The notes: generated by a model from the sequence alone, not told the origin. 64,000 nucleotides of DNA from Psychrobacter arcticus 273-4 (GCF_000012305.1 NC_007204.1:2232001-2296000), one strand, 5' to 3'. Positions 41,303 through 52,174 are shown, numbered from the stretch's first letter. Translations and numbers: made by a program.

Positions 41303-43093
41303 TTAACGTTGAGTATGTCGTTTAACAGCTACGACAACTTGCCAAATTAGTATGCCAAACCAAATATAAAATAGTAAGCTGATAAATTCAATACCACTCT
41401 TTTTCTCTAAAAACTTACTAAAAGGCAATAAGTTCATTGCCATATTATTTAAGAATATCCAAAACCACTCTACACCACTCCAAATAAAATAATCAAAATA
41501 ATCAAAATATAAACCGTGTATATATAAAACTAAAGTATAAATTATCAAAGAAAATATCAACCAAAACGTAGGTTTTATATAACTCTCTCCAAATCCAGAT
41601 ATATAATAATTAGCATTAATTATAAATTTTCTATAAAAATTTTCATTAGTAAATTTATTAAATATTTTTTTTAATATTATCAACACCTTATCTATGAAAA
41701 TATATTTATTACTGTTTCTACTATTTTTATTAACCTCTTCTCTATAAGCCTTCATTTCTTCAATAAAAAACTTGTTTGCTTCAATATTGTTCCCTGTATC
41801 ATCAAAAGAGTTCTTAATAATCCTAAATGTCTCTCGATTAGTATTTACTCGGCTAATTTCCACATTTAGAAAGTTAGGCTTGTCTTTTAGATTTGTTTTT
41901 GAGAAATCCAAACCCGACCTAAAATTAGCCCCCCTAAAACTTGAGAAGTCTAGAAACGTCACATGTTCAAATACAGTTAGAAACTGTATATCATTTTTAT
42001 TATCTATTACACCAAATTCAACTTCTTCAAAGCCAGCGAAATCATTGAAAATACTCTTGCTGAATTTTGCTTGTACAAACTTACTTTGAAATGTATCAAA
42101 GACTTTATCTACATTAGAATTAGTAAATTTTAAATTATCGATATTTCTATATTTAATTTCAACTTTAGCTTTGAATTTGGTATCTATAGTATCTAGATTA
42201 CTTATGTGTAAAATATCATTGTCAATTTCGTATCCTGCATTCTCAATTCTTTGACAGTACTCTTTACTAATTCCATTTAATTTAAAATCAGATTCAAAAC
42301 TACAGTCAATAATCGACAATTTTTTTATTTTATAACAATACTTAATTCTGTCAAATTCTTTCTTGCTACTGAAATTGACATCAATGGCCTCTTTATTTTT
42401 TATGACCTGTAAAATATCAGGGAATTTGAATAATGTCTTTTTGAATTTTAAATTACTTATTAATATATTACTCTTAAAAAAGCAATGATAGAACATGTTG
42501 CAATGTATCTCATCAGTGAAAATAGATGGGGTTAAAGCAATATTTCCCTCAAAGATACAGTCTACATATCTATACTCAATACTTCCCTTGTTATCTTTAG
42601 TTCTCACTTGTGGAGATGGATGTATTTCTATACCTTCACTAAAAGTGCAATATTTATGGTAATAATTTTTAATCCCATTAAAATATAGATGACCGAATCT
42701 ACAATTTTTAAAATCAACCTTTCCTAAATAATTTATAACTGTTCTAGCATTTAAAATAAAGTTATCTAGATTACTACTTTTCGGGAAAAGTATATTTTCA
42801 ATTACAATATTCATTGTGCTTAGTTTTTCAGTTAAAAGCTTATTATCTATTATATTTTCATACTTAAATTCATTAATTTCGTAATCAGGTGTAATCTCCC
42901 TATTTTTCCCTACTTTATAAAATTTATTATTTAAAATATTTTCATATAAATAGTTCATAAATACTTTAGAAAACTCCTGCAAGTAATCATCCATATCTTT
43001 ACTTTCAATTTCTCCATCTGAGCAATGCAGCGCACAGTACTTAAGCTTTCCATAAACATCATTTTTGCAGCCACTTGATAGTTCACATACCAT
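41303..43093 (-). CDS. Pentapeptide-repeat-like membrane protein with zinc-finger-like N-terminus
   Basis: A 596-residue protein of unknown function. The N-terminus has CELSSGC and YCALHC, a small cysteine/histidine cluster that could bind zinc. The middle (about 115-410) has degenerate right-handed beta-helix (pentapeptide-like) repeats such as FKNCRFGHLYFNGI, VDCIFEGNIAL and FSSFRGANFRSGLDFSKTNL. A Lys/Asn-rich charged helix follows. Two or three membrane helices close the protein (FWLIFSLIIYTLVLYIHGLY; FISLLFYIWFGILIWQVVVA). The DNA is conspicuously more AT-rich than all neighbours and uses AT-ending codons, which suggests horizontal acquisition. ATG 43093 is preceded by GGGAAG. Membrane effector and ion-channel-like roles are possible but unproven. 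Confidence 0.7.
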   Translation of the reverse strand: MVCELSSGCKNDVYGKLKYCALHCSDGEIESKDMDDYLQEFSKVFMNYLYENILNNKFYKVGKNREITPDYEINEFKYENIIDNKLLTEKLSTMNIVIENILFPKSSNLDNFILNARTVINYLGKVDFKNCRFGHLYFNGIKNYYHKYCTFSEGIEIHPSPQVRTKDNKGSIEYRYVDCIFEGNIALTPSIFTDEIHCNMFYHCFFKSNILISNLKFKKTLFKFPDILQVIKNKEAIDVNFSSKKEFDRIKYCYKIKKLSIIDCSFESDFKLNGISKEYCQRIENAGYEIDNDILHISNLDTIDTKFKAKVEIKYRNIDNLKFTNSNVDKVFDTFQSKFVQAKFSKSIFNDFAGFEEVEFGVIDNKNDIQFLTVFEHVTFLDFSSFRGANFRSGLDFSKTNLKDKPNFLNVEISRVNTNRETFRIIKNSFDDTGNNIEANKFFIEEMKAYREEVNKNSRNSNKYIFIDKVLIILKKIFNKFTNENFYRKFIINANYYISGFGESYIKPTFWLIFSLIIYTLVLYIHGLYFDYFDYFIWSGVEWFWIFLNNMAMNLLPFSKFLEKKSGIEFISLLFYIWFGILIWQVVVAVKRHTQR

Positions 43094-43302
43094 TTCATTA
43101 CTTCCCAATAGAATCAAATACTTATATTTTACTTGCCCTGAATATTTTCATTCATATCTTAGATTTAAGTTCATACAATAGCACACAAATATTCAGTTAT
43201 ATAATTGACCAAGAGTTAGTCAGAGAACTAAGCAGTAGACAATAAAAAACGCCATCATAAATATGACAGCGCTCTTCGTTAATACAGATATCTACGTTTC
43301 AA

Positions 43303-46257
43303 TTATAAGTTTTTCAACTCCTCCATCTGCGCTGTCATCGCGGTCAACTGCCCTTCTAACTCAGCCAACTTCGCTTTCTCAGCATCGACTACTTCTACAG
43401 GCGCTTTACTGACAAAGCCTTCATTACCTAACTTGCGCGCAATACCTTCAGATTGACCTTTCAACTTATCATATGACTTACCTAAACGAGCCAGCTCAGC
43501 CGTTGGGTCAATCAGCCCTTTCATCGGGACAAGGACGCGCAACTGCCCAACCATACTTGATGATGATAATGGTACTTCATCGCCTTCTTTTAGAATGGTT
43601 AAGCTTTCCACTTTAGCAAGCGCCTTAAACTGATTGGCGATACGCGATAGACGTGTGTCTTCCGCTGCCGAGATATTTTGTAGCAGCACTGGCAGACGTA
43701 CCGCGTTGCCCAATTTCATCTCACCACGGATATTACGTACGCTCGCGATCAGCTCCTGTAGCCACGCCATATCCGCCTCAGTTTGCTCACTGATTTGGCT
43801 GTTATCGGTTTGTGGATAGGCGGCAATCACGATGCTATCGGTCTCTTTACGATTTAATAGCGGCGCGATGGTCTGCCAAATTTGCTCAGTCAGATACGGC
43901 ATGATGGGATGGCTAAAGCGTAGCGCCGTCTCAAGCACATGCAGCAGCACGTAACGGATTTGCGCTTTGCGCTCGTCTGATACCGAGTCATCATTGAGGC
44001 TGGCTTTGGCAAGCTCAACATACCAATCACAGTATTCATTCCAGATAAATTCATAAATATCATGGCTGACCATATCAAGACGATACTGGTCAAAATGCTG
44101 ATGGATATTGGTAATGGTCGAGTTCAGACGACTCATGATCCATTTTTCTGGCAATTCCCAAACGTCAGCATTGGCGGTTTGGTCGATGGCTTGGGCATTG
44201 CCCTCTTTATCGACACAGTTCATCAATACAAAGCGGCTGGCATTCCAGATTTTATTACAGAAGTTACGATAGCCTTCGACACGTTTCAAATCAAAGTTGA
44301 TATCGCGACCGGTACTGGCAAGGGAGGTAAAGGTAAAACGTAGCGCGTCCGTACCAAATGCTGGGATACCTTCAGGGAACTCTTTACGCGTTTGCTTTTC
44401 AATTTTTGCCGCGTCTTTAGGGTTCATCATATTGCTGGTGCGTTTTTCTACCAACGCCTCTAACTCGATACCGTCGATGATGTCAATAGGATCAAGGACA
44501 TTACCCTTTGACTTAGACATTTTTTGTCCATTGCCATCACGCACTAAGCCATGCACATAAACGGTCTTAAATGGAATTTGTGGCGTACCATCTTCATTTT
44601 TAACGAAGTGCATGGTCATCATGATCATGCGCGCCACCCAAAAGAAAATAATATCAAAGCCAGTGACCAAGACGCTAGTTGGATGGAAAGTTTCCATCAC
44701 GCGTGGATCGGCATTAACATCTGCCCAATCAAGGGTACTAAACGTCCATAAGCCAGAGCTAAACCACGTATCAAGGACGTCATCATCTTGGCGCAATTTC
44801 ACATCAGCAGCTAGATTATATTTACTGCGTACTTCCGCCTCATCACGCGCGACATAGATGCTACCTTCCTCGTCATACCATGCTGGGATACGGTGTCCCC
44901 ACCACAGCTGACGGCTGATGCACCAGTCTTGAATACCATTCATCCATGCCATATACATGTTTTTATACTGCGCTGGGACAAATTCAATTTGACCGTCTTC
45001 TACGGCGGCAATCGCAGGTTGAGCCAGCTCTTTAACTGCCACATACCATTGATCGGTTAACCACGGCTCAACGATTGCGCCGCCACGTTCCGCGCGCGGT
45101 GCTTTTAGCGCGTAGTCTTCGATTTTCTCTAACCAGCCTTGCTCGCCAGCTTGCTCCACTAAGAGTTTGCGCGCGGCAAAACGCTCAAGTCCTGCATAGT
45201 CAGCGGGCGTGGTTTCTAGCGTTGGCTCACGCGTTTGCAAGTCTGGATAGACTTCCATTGCTGGCAAAATATGGGCATGAGCATCCAAAATATTAATCAG
45301 TGGCAACTCATGACGACGACCAAGCTCATAGTCATTAAAATCATGGGCTGGGGTGATTTTTACGCAACCCGTACCAAATTCGATATCAACATAATCATCG
45401 GCAACGATAGGCACGATACGACCGGTAATCGGTAAGGTGATAGTTTTGCCAATCAGGTGCGCGTAACGCTCATCTTTTGGATTAACCGCCACTGCCGTAT
45501 CACCCAGTGAGGTTTCAGGACGTGTAGTGGCAACGACTAAGTAGTTTTTGCCGTCTTGAGTGGTGATATCTGTATCAGTGAAATGGTAGCGGAAATGCCA
45601 CAAGCTGCCTTTTTCATCAACGTTTTCGACTTCTAAATCAGAAAGCGCCGTTTGAAATTTTGGATCCCAGTTGACTAAACGCTTACCACGATAAATCAAA
45701 CCATCATCAAACAGGCGCACGAACACTTCTTTTACTGCATTGGACAAACCATCATCCATGGTAAAGCGCTCACGCGACCAGTCGACTGAGCTGCCCAAAC
45801 GGCGAATTTGACGGGTGATATTGCCGCCCGACTCTTCTTTCCATTCCCAGACTTTATCGATAAAGTCTTCGCGGCTCATATCACGGCGCTTGATACCTTC
45901 AGCTTCTAAACGACGCTCAACCACCATTTGGGTAGCAATACCCGCATGATCGGTACCCGGCTGCCACAGTGTATTGTCACCATCCATGCGGTGATAACGG
46001 GTCAGTGCATCCATAATCGCATTGTTAAAACCATGCCCCATATGCAGTGAACCAGTGACGTTTGGCGGTGGCAAGGCGATAGAAAATGACTCGTCTTTAT
46101 CAAAGGTTGGCTGAAAATAACCGCTGTCTTCCCAACCTTGATACATGCCTGCTTCAACCTCGCTTGGGTTGTAGGCGTTCTCCAGTTGGCTAAGTGCCGC
46201 TTGGATAGAAGTGGTTAGATTGGTTTTGCTGCTTTCAATGTTATTGGGATTACTCAT
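43303..46257 (-). CDS. valS: Valyl-tRNA synthetase
   Basis: A class I aminoacyl-tRNA synthetase of 984 residues. The HIGH motif is HMGH in [15 protein letters not shown] near residue 65, and KMSKS is in [13 protein letters not shown] near residue 582. The editing (CP1) domain ([20 protein letters not shown]) and the C-terminal coiled coil ([18 protein letters not shown]) are present. Start ATG 46257. Essential housekeeping gene; no oddities. Confidence 0.98.
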   Translation of the reverse strand: MSNPNNIESSKTNLTTSIQAALSQLENAYNPSEVEAGMYQGWEDSGYFQPTFDKDESFSIALPPPNVTGSLHMGHGFNNAIMDALTRYHRMDGDNTLWQPGTDHAGIATQMVVERRLEAEGIKRRDMSREDFIDKVWEWKEESGGNITRQIRRLGSSVDWSRERFTMDDGLSNAVKEVFVRLFDDGLIYRGKRLVNWDPKFQTALSDLEVENVDEKGSLWHFRYHFTDTDITTQDGKNYLVVATTRPETSLGDTAVAVNPKDERYAHLIGKTITLPITGRIVPIVADDYVDIEFGTGCVKITPAHDFNDYELGRRHELPLINILDAHAHILPAMEVYPDLQTREPTLETTPADYAGLERFAARKLLVEQAGEQGWLEKIEDYALKAPRAERGGAIVEPWLTDQWYVAVKELAQPAIAAVEDGQIEFVPAQYKNMYMAWMNGIQDWCISRQLWWGHRIPAWYDEEGSIYVARDEAEVRSKYNLAADVKLRQDDDVLDTWFSSGLWTFSTLDWADVNADPRVMETFHPTSVLVTGFDIIFFWVARMIMMTMHFVKNEDGTPQIPFKTVYVHGLVRDGNGQKMSKSKGNVLDPIDIIDGIELEALVEKRTSNMMNPKDAAKIEKQTRKEFPEGIPAFGTDALRFTFTSLASTGRDINFDLKRVEGYRNFCNKIWNASRFVLMNCVDKEGNAQAIDQTANADVWELPEKWIMSRLNSTITNIHQHFDQYRLDMVSHDIYEFIWNEYCDWYVELAKASLNDDSVSDERKAQIRYVLLHVLETALRFSHPIMPYLTEQIWQTIAPLLNRKETDSIVIAAYPQTDNSQISEQTEADMAWLQELIASVRNIRGEMKLGNAVRLPVLLQNISAAEDTRLSRIANQFKALAKVESLTILKEGDEVPLSSSSMVGQLRVLVPMKGLIDPTAELARLGKSYDKLKGQSEGIARKLGNEGFVSKAPVEVVDAEKAKLAELEGQLTAMTAQMEELKNL

Positions 46258-46577
46258 AATGAAATGGTCTTTTGTTAATAATGAATGTAGGCAAACACAT
46301 AAGTGGATAAATGAGGAAAATGATTAGTAGAGTGATTTTAACGCAGATGGCCAGATTTTGTTAGATGCTAAGGTAATTTATCAGGCTTGCAGGGTATCAT
46401 TGCGACACTAATAACTGTAAACACCAATAAACAACGCCAATCGGCTGAACTTCCAACAAAACAGATCCTTGTCGTGTTATAAAATATAGGTCATGCGATA
46501 ACTTATATAGCCATCGCATAGCATAATAAATGGTGTTTTTATCCTAAAATCACTATCTGATAAACAGCGAGCCGACT
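46258..46577. other. Divergent valS/FNT spacer, no gene seen
   Basis: Contains both promoters. I did not recognise a T-box-like or other structured leader for valS, which would be unusual in a gammaproteobacterium anyway. Confidence 0.4.
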
Positions 46578-47663
46578 GTGTCCCAAGATACCGAGCATAA
46601 AAGTAATTTTGAAGCCGATAAGATGGACGATAGACGCTTGACTGATGTTAGCGCTAATCCTCAGTATGACGCTAGCAAACAGAATATTGCAAAACTGGAC
46701 GCTGAAGATAAAAATGCCGATATGCCAGACGGCACTGAAGTTAGAGAAAGTTTAGAGGACAAAGATTTCTCTGAGGATATTAGCGAAGAAGACAAAGAAA
46801 CTATCAAAAAAGTCGCTAATGATGATAATTTAAGTCAAGCAAAAAGCTATGCCAGCATATTAGTTGAGCAGGTTATGGATGCCAGAGAAACTTTTGAGCG
46901 CTCACTTGGGTCGTTATTTACCAGTGCTTTTACCGCTGGTCTTGAGATTGGCATCAGCTTCTTTATGATTTTATCGGCTTTTGCACTTCTAAGTGGCGTA
47001 CTACCGAGCCATTACGCCGTTGTGCTCGCCTCTTTACTTTATCCAATTGGTTTTATCATCGTCATCATTGGTCAATCATTATTATTTACTGAGCAGACCT
47101 CCCTTTTAAGCCTACCTGTTCTCAATAAAATCGAACCGCTTAATAAGCTGCTACGCCTTTGGGGCATCGTCATTGCGGGTAACATCGTTGGTGGCTGTTT
47201 ATTTGCGGCGTTAATGATAGGCTTGGGTTTAAATATGCAGCTATTTAGCGTCAGCGATATTGATACTTATGCCGAGCATATTTTAGGGTTTAGATGGTGG
47301 GTGATATTTGGCAGTGCCATATTGGCAGGCTGGATGATGGGCGTCACCGCATGGCTTGTAACCTCAGCACGCGACACACTGAGCCGTATTGTGTTGGTCA
47401 GCCTGATTACAGGTAGTATCGGATTTTTGGGTTTGCACCATAGTATCGTTGGCAATATCGAGGTTTTTTCTGCCCTGCTCTATGGAAATACAGTTAGCTT
47501 GGGGCGTTATTTGCTATTTTTGGCTGTGGTGTTGGTAGGCAATACCATCGGCGGCGTGGTATTTGTCGCAGTCCTCAAAAACCGTACTTTCTTATTCCAA
47601 ATCGAAAAAGTAAAAGAACAAGCAGCCGACGCTAAAGCAAGAACAGATGCACGTCGATCTTAA
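46578..47663 (+). CDS. Formate/nitrite transporter (FNT) family channel, YfdC-like
   Basis: Six-helix membrane channel with an unusually long N-terminal cytoplasmic extension. Residues 1 to about 90 are acidic and polar (many Asp, Glu, Lys). The FNT core follows from about residue 105 with GLEIGISFFMILSAFAL, an internal Leu-rich loop, and WLVTSARDTLSRI. It is closer in style to YfdC than to FocA/NirC. Start GTG 46578 has a weak ribosome site, so a later start is conceivable. The stop overlaps the convergent UPF0145 gene by four bases. Confidence 0.85.
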   Translation: MSQDTEHKSNFEADKMDDRRLTDVSANPQYDASKQNIAKLDAEDKNADMPDGTEVRESLEDKDFSEDISEEDKETIKKVANDDNLSQAKSYASILVEQVMDARETFERSLGSLFTSAFTAGLEIGISFFMILSAFALLSGVLPSHYAVVLASLLYPIGFIIVIIGQSLLFTEQTSLLSLPVLNKIEPLNKLLRLWGIVIAGNIVGGCLFAALMIGLGLNMQLFSVSDIDTYAEHILGFRWWVIFGSAILAGWMMGVTAWLVTSARDTLSRIVLVSLITGSIGFLGLHHSIVGNIEVFSALLYGNTVSLGRYLLFLAVVLVGNTIGGVVFVAVLKNRTFLFQIEKVKEQAADAKARTDARRS

Positions 47664-48139
47664 TGCGGCTTGCGATTCTCAGTACTCATAACCGCTGTAC
47701 CGTAAGCAATGGCTTCGACCATACTCCCTTGTTGATTAATATTACTAACCTCAAGACGCAGACCATAAATATGGTTATAGCCTTTCATCTGCGCTTGAGT
47801 GCGCATACGTACTAATGCTTCACGACGAGCGCGATCCAGCAAAGTTTCATAAGTGGTAAGATTTTTACCAAAAAGACTCAGCACTTTGGCAATCACCATT
47901 TTAAAATAATCTTGCGCGATAACGACACTACCAAGCACCAATTCACCTTCAGAATGATTAACCATCTTTGGTACATAAAAACGCTCACTTGAGACAATAA
48001 TATGGCTTAACTCAGCTTCAGCAATAGTCAATCTTGCCAAATGCTGACGCTCATGGCGCGCACCAAAAAACCAGCCAACTATGAATAAAACAAGCAGCGG
48101 TGCATAGTTCATCAGCATTTGGGTGAACGATTGATTCAT
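47660..48139 (-). CDS. UPF0145-family protein with membrane anchor
   Basis: A 159-residue protein: an N-terminal membrane helix (about 12-27), then a YbjQ/UPF0145-like domain with ELVLGSVVIAQDYFKMVIAK and EALVRMRTQAQMKGYNHIYG, ending in the family's YGTAV. The function of the family is unknown; annotations as heavy-metal-binding are by similarity. It follows a second family member on the same strand after 51 bases, so the two are probably co-transcribed and may form a hetero-oligomer. Confidence 0.8.
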   Translation of the reverse strand: MNQSFTQMLMNYAPLLVLFIVGWFFGARHERQHLARLTIAEAELSHIIVSSERFYVPKMVNHSEGELVLGSVVIAQDYFKMVIAKVLSLFGKNLTTYETLLDRARREALVRMRTQAQMKGYNHIYGLRLEVSNINQQGSMVEAIAYGTAVMSTENRKPH

Positions 48140-48190
48140 GGAACGTCTCTTATCATCAAAAAGGCTACCAGTCAGTATTTGAGCGTAGTC

Positions 48191-48667
48191 TTATTCACCA
48201 AAAGGGTTAAAGCGTGGCAAGTCATCATTTGCTTGTGCCGTTGTTGACGGCTGGGCAGCTGATGGTACAGGCTCCTCATATTGAGAGTGGCCTGAATGAT
48301 GACTAGGTGGCTGATTCGATGACTGATAAATAGGTTGCTGCTGCATGGGTACGGCTTTGACCGCTGTCCCATAAACAAACAGCTCAGAGGCACCTTGCGC
48401 AATGCTAGAGGTCGAAAAACGCAGTCCAACCACTGCATCAGCACCCAATGCCTCCGCTTTGACGATCATACGATCAATCGCCTCTTGACGCGATTCTTCT
48501 AACAGCTCGGTATAGGCAGTGAGCTCACCGCCTACGATGTTTTTTAGACCCGCAAATAAGTCTTTACCAACATGCTTTGAGCGCACGGTACTGCCGTATA
48601 CCACATCCAAGCGCTCAGTAATCTGATAGTTAGGCAAGTGCTCAAGATTGGAGAGTTGCACAGTCAT
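48191..48667 (-). CDS. UPF0145 (YbjQ-family) protein
   Basis: A 158-residue protein. The N-terminal 105 residues are a full YbjQ domain: VVYGSTVRSKHVGKDLFAGL, GGELTAYTELLEESRQEAID and GADAVVGLRFSTSSIAQGAS, ending FVYGTAV. The last 50 residues are a Gln/Pro/Ser-rich disordered tail. YbjQ forms ring pentamers; function unknown. First of a two-gene operon with the membrane-anchored paralogue. The start codon follows AAGGCC. Confidence 0.85.
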   Translation of the reverse strand: MTVQLSNLEHLPNYQITERLDVVYGSTVRSKHVGKDLFAGLKNIVGGELTAYTELLEESRQEAIDRMIVKAEALGADAVVGLRFSTSSIAQGASELFVYGTAVKAVPMQQQPIYQSSNQPPSHHSGHSQYEEPVPSAAQPSTTAQANDDLPRFNPFGE

Positions 48668-48682
48668 AGTACGGCCTTATTA

Positions 48683-48746
48683 GTGACTTAAAGAATGAGT
48701 GACTTAAAGAATTAGCGACTTAAAGAATGAGCGACGTATAGAATGA
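48683..48746. repeat. 16-bp tandem repeat, four units
   Basis: GTGACTTAAAGAATGA repeats at 48683, 48699, 48715 and 48731, the last two with small changes. It lies just upstream of the UPF0145 operon start, where its promoter would be. Confidence 0.92.
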
Positions 48747-48829
48747 TAAAAAACGTATCGTCCGTTCAAGATAAAAGCACGATGCCTTAAAAAGCACATT
48801 GCTCAAATAACTTTTATTGAGCAAACTCT

Positions 48830-49387
48830 TTAGTCATTGGTATGAAACAACAAAAACAGCTCAGTTAAGTTGCCTTCGATGCTGTTTACCATTTGTACCA
48901 TTTTATCTTGATCTTTACGCATCTCAGCAAGCTCAGGGTCTTCATCATCGATACCGCTCAGCACAATCATCGGCAAGGTCAAGACTGCTACATCTTCTGC
49001 GGTCTCTTCGTTTTCCATCCAATCACTGGCTTCATCACCATACATTGCATCGACAAAGCCAATCGACCAAGCAACGATATCTGAATCATCAGAAAAATCG
49101 ACCGCCACTTCTTCATTGCCCGCATCTTCACCAAACGGTAGCTCAATAGGCGTCTCGTTTTTTAGCTCAGCGATGATCGACTCGCGCCAGCGCTGAATGC
49201 CATCAATCACGTTTTCTGGAATATCACTCACATGATCTTCAAACAGTGCCTCTAACCAATTAGGTAACGGACGTCCAATAACAGTCGCGGTCAAAAAACC
49301 ATGAGTGGCAACACTATCGAGCACAAATGCGCTTTCTTCGTTGTCTAAATAATCGAGTAGTTCATCAAAACTTAGTTGGCTGGTCAT
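48830..49387 (-). CDS. YecA/UPF0149-family protein
   Basis: A 185-residue acidic protein of the UPF0149 family, with LDSVATHGFLTATVIGRPLP at about 23-42 and WSIGFVDAMYGDEASDWME near 107. The C-terminal SEC-C zinc motif found in some members is missing. Function not established. It is a single-gene unit by its spacers. Confidence 0.85.
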   Translation of the reverse strand: MTSQLSFDELLDYLDNEESAFVLDSVATHGFLTATVIGRPLPNWLEALFEDHVSDIPENVIDGIQRWRESIIAELKNETPIELPFGEDAGNEEVAVDFSDDSDIVAWSIGFVDAMYGDEASDWMENEETAEDVAVLTLPMIVLSGIDDEDPELAEMRKDQDKMVQMVNSIEGNLTELFLLFHTND

Positions 49388-49754
49388 GGTGTGGTTGTCC
49401 TTGAAAGATGGATTGCGTCAGGCGCAATAAATAAGGGTTATATAAAATGACGAGAGGTATAAAGACGACGGTGATCTGAACTAAGGCAATCTGTCCAAAG
49501 CATTTTTTACATTGAACATGGCTAAAATAAAGCGGTGGAAAATAGCTGGTTAAATAGGTATTGTTAATTATAGGTACTGTTAATAATTATAGGTACTGTT
49601 AAGTACCATTAAAAGCAGAATCCAACCAGCTTAGCACAGCACGCTTAGGATAATTAGTTAACGATGGTTAGCTAATAGCCATGAGAACGCAAATCAAAAC
49701 TTAAAAATTATTAGCAAAATATTTGCGTGACAACCTCATTGTAGCGACGACGAA
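49388..49754. other. Spacer with a short duplication
   Basis: No gene seen. It contains a 19-bp tandem duplication at 49566-49603 (AATTATAGGTACTGTTAA plus one base). Confidence 0.6.
49566..49603. repeat. 19-bp tandem duplication
   Basis: AATTATAGGTACTGTTAAT is followed by AATTATAGGTACTGTTAAG. Confidence 0.92.
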
Positions 49755-49991
49755 TTAGAGTTCGTCATCATCCCAATCATCGCCATCTTCATCGAAATTA
49801 TCGATATCATCAAGGTCATCTTTTAGCTCTTTAGCCAAACGTTTCTCTTCTAGCAAATTATCAATTAGACGACGCTTCTCAAGGCTACTTAAGCGTGTAC
49901 GTACACTCGTCTCTGCTTCTTCAACCATCTTTGCATCATCATCATCAACGAAATCATCATCAAAATCGTCATCAATATCAGCATCACTCAT
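49755..49991 (-). CDS. Small acidic PA3496-type protein
   Basis: A 78-residue protein with an Asp-rich N-terminus and C-terminus around a charged helix (SSLEKRRLIDNLLEEKRLAK). This helix is the conserved core of the family named PA3496 putative envelope integrity protein. The start ATG 49991 has AGGAG six bases upstream. Functional data are scarce. Confidence 0.75.
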   Translation of the reverse strand: MSDADIDDDFDDDFVDDDDAKMVEEAETSVRTRLSSLEKRRLIDNLLEEKRLAKELKDDLDDIDNFDEDGDDWDDDEL

Positions 49992-50185
49992 GACCAACTC
50001 CTATCTTTTTTTGGCAAAATTACTGAAAAGTTATCAATATATATATGCCTTATAAAGTCTCTATTAAGCCTTGTCAATGCTTTTTATTACCATGACGCAT
50101 TTACAAGTCAACAACAAGACACTACTGGTCATTATCGCGCAGGCAATTGTAGAGAATTCCTGTCAGTTAAACAGACCATCTAAGC

Positions 50186-51727
50186 CTACTCTTCTGAGTC
50201 GTCAATCATCAATACCGCATTACGCACATCTGCTAAACGCTGAATCATAGCATCATTGCCACCATCGAATATTGCGCACTCACGCTCATAAACCGTCGTT
50301 GGACGCATGACGCTTTGTACTTGTACGTGATGACTGATTTGTTTAAGACCATCATTCGGCAATAAAATCAGCATCTGCTCTTTTTTACCGACACTGGCGA
50401 GCAGATGCGTCATGGCATCGACTTGGGCATTATCACTGACGCCAGCTTTTGCTGGCAAGGCGAATCGTGACAGCTCAATATGCTTATCATGAATAATTTT
50501 ATTCAGCATCAGGTATAGCTTGGCTAGCATCACGCCTGCCAATGCAACTTTTGCATGGCTATTTTCTGCTTTAAGCATCACATAAGCACCACTTTCATCA
50601 AAGTGTGGTTCATTGAGTGCGCTCACACCCAACAGCAATGGCTGTTTCAGTAACTCAGTCACCGCCTGATTTAGTAGCTGCGTACACAATGCCAAATACG
50701 GCAGACGTTGAGACGGTGCCAAGCGCTCAAGCATATTAAACTCGTCATGAAAGACAATCTGGATGCTGACACTATCAAATGCTCTGGTAGCAGACAATCG
50801 AGAGGCATGATTGTTAGCGTGGTTATTAGCCTGCTGACTACTGTCTACAGCTTGATGAGCAGTATGGTCTTTGAGAGGACTGTCTGTCATATTACTGGCA
50901 GCATCAGTATCATCAATTGTACCATTAGTATTACCATCGAGTGGCGTGTCTTGATTTTGCTGAGTTCGAACATACTGATTGACAGCACTATGAATATCTA
51001 ATTTACGCGTATTGATTTGCTGCTTATACGCTGCATCGGCAGCTACTTGAGAGTTAGACTGGCCATCTAAAAGGGTATGATTATCAGTTACCAGGCCGCT
51101 ATTCTGATTAGTAACACTCTCACCATCAGCAGTAGGCATTGATTGACGACGTTCTCGCTCACGATCATAGCCGCGCTGGTCTTGCTGCGTATATTGCTCA
51201 CGATGCAAATCTTGAACATCTCGGCTGATGGCGTTGATTTGCTCTCTGGTTGGACGGGCGATATAACTATAAATCAGCCACAGCAGCAGATGCAGCACCA
51301 TCGAGCCAATCACAAACAGCCATTGCATGGCGATGATTTCACCCTTGCTAATGTCTTTTAGAGTCAATACCACACTACCGATGACCGCATCGTCTTTGGT
51401 TGCAATTTGGCTAATGATATCACCCTGCTGCATCGGCGCATTGCCGACGGGCACTAGAATATCGCCATTATTGTCTTTAATCAAGATGCGAGTCACATCC
51501 TGCTCGCTGGTATAACGATTGGCAATGACGCTTAAGCTGACACGATCTTTGTTTTCTAAAGACAGGCGTGCTTCATCGATGAGCTGGGCGACCATCTGCT
51601 CGCCTTTTTGCGCACGACTGTTGCTCAGCTGTTGGTCGGTACTGATGACCAATAATAGCGTCTGCAAACAAAAACTAACCAGAAGAATGATGGCAAACAA
51701 CCCTTGCCGCGGCGCTAAATAGGTCAT
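50186..51727 (-). CDS. SMP/AhpA-YtjB-like membrane protein with long cytoplasmic part
   Basis: A 513-residue protein, divergent from serB, like the smp (ytjB) gene of E. coli. TM1 is at about 10-28. A small periplasmic domain follows (QLIDEARLSLENKDRVSLSV ... ILIKDNNGDILVPVG) resembling the SMP_2 family. TM2 is at about 130-150. Then comes a low-complexity Gln/Asn/Asp linker (about 185-300), and a further alpha/beta domain of about 200 residues with FNMLERLAPSQRLPYLALCT. E. coli YtjB is only about 214 residues, so the last two parts are extra. Function unknown. Confidence 0.65.
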   Translation of the reverse strand: MTYLAPRQGLFAIILLVSFCLQTLLLVISTDQQLSNSRAQKGEQMVAQLIDEARLSLENKDRVSLSVIANRYTSEQDVTRILIKDNNGDILVPVGNAPMQQGDIISQIATKDDAVIGSVVLTLKDISKGEIIAMQWLFVIGSMVLHLLLWLIYSYIARPTREQINAISRDVQDLHREQYTQQDQRGYDRERERRQSMPTADGESVTNQNSGLVTDNHTLLDGQSNSQVAADAAYKQQINTRKLDIHSAVNQYVRTQQNQDTPLDGNTNGTIDDTDAASNMTDSPLKDHTAHQAVDSSQQANNHANNHASRLSATRAFDSVSIQIVFHDEFNMLERLAPSQRLPYLALCTQLLNQAVTELLKQPLLLGVSALNEPHFDESGAYVMLKAENSHAKVALAGVMLAKLYLMLNKIIHDKHIELSRFALPAKAGVSDNAQVDAMTHLLASVGKKEQMLILLPNDGLKQISHHVQVQSVMRPTTVYERECAIFDGGNDAMIQRLADVRNAVLMIDDSEE

Positions 51728-52174
51728 GATATGGTAAACTTTTTTTGGATAAATGGAGTTAAAAAATGAGGCTATTGCTCATTCGCTCATTTTTGCAAGA
51801 GTATGCAGCTATATTTGTTCAATTCAATACCGCATTGTCTAAATAACGTTTTTTTTGCGTAAAGAGACTGATTATTAGACGCTGCCATCGTACAGTAGTT
51901 ATGTTGTGCAATTGTGTGTAGGTAAAAACATTTAACCAGTATTTATTATTCGCTCACCCACTCATTGACATCTACTATATCACCATAGTAAGGGTTATGG
52001 CGTTAGCGAGTATCATAATTTTTTTGTAATGATTCATTTTAATTTTACTTAGCTTTTTTTGCTACGGTAGCCGTTTTATTTGCCGTTGATACTTTGCGTC
52101 TCATCTATAGGCGCTGCTCAGTAAAGCTGTTATTATTCCTAATCTTATATCAGCATACAAGGGACAATTGAGCG
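51728..52174. other. Divergent spacer between the smp-like gene and serB
   Basis: No gene seen. It includes an imperfect hairpin at about 51764-51794 (AAAAATGAG/CTCATTTTT). Promoters could not be assigned confidently. Confidence 0.4.
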
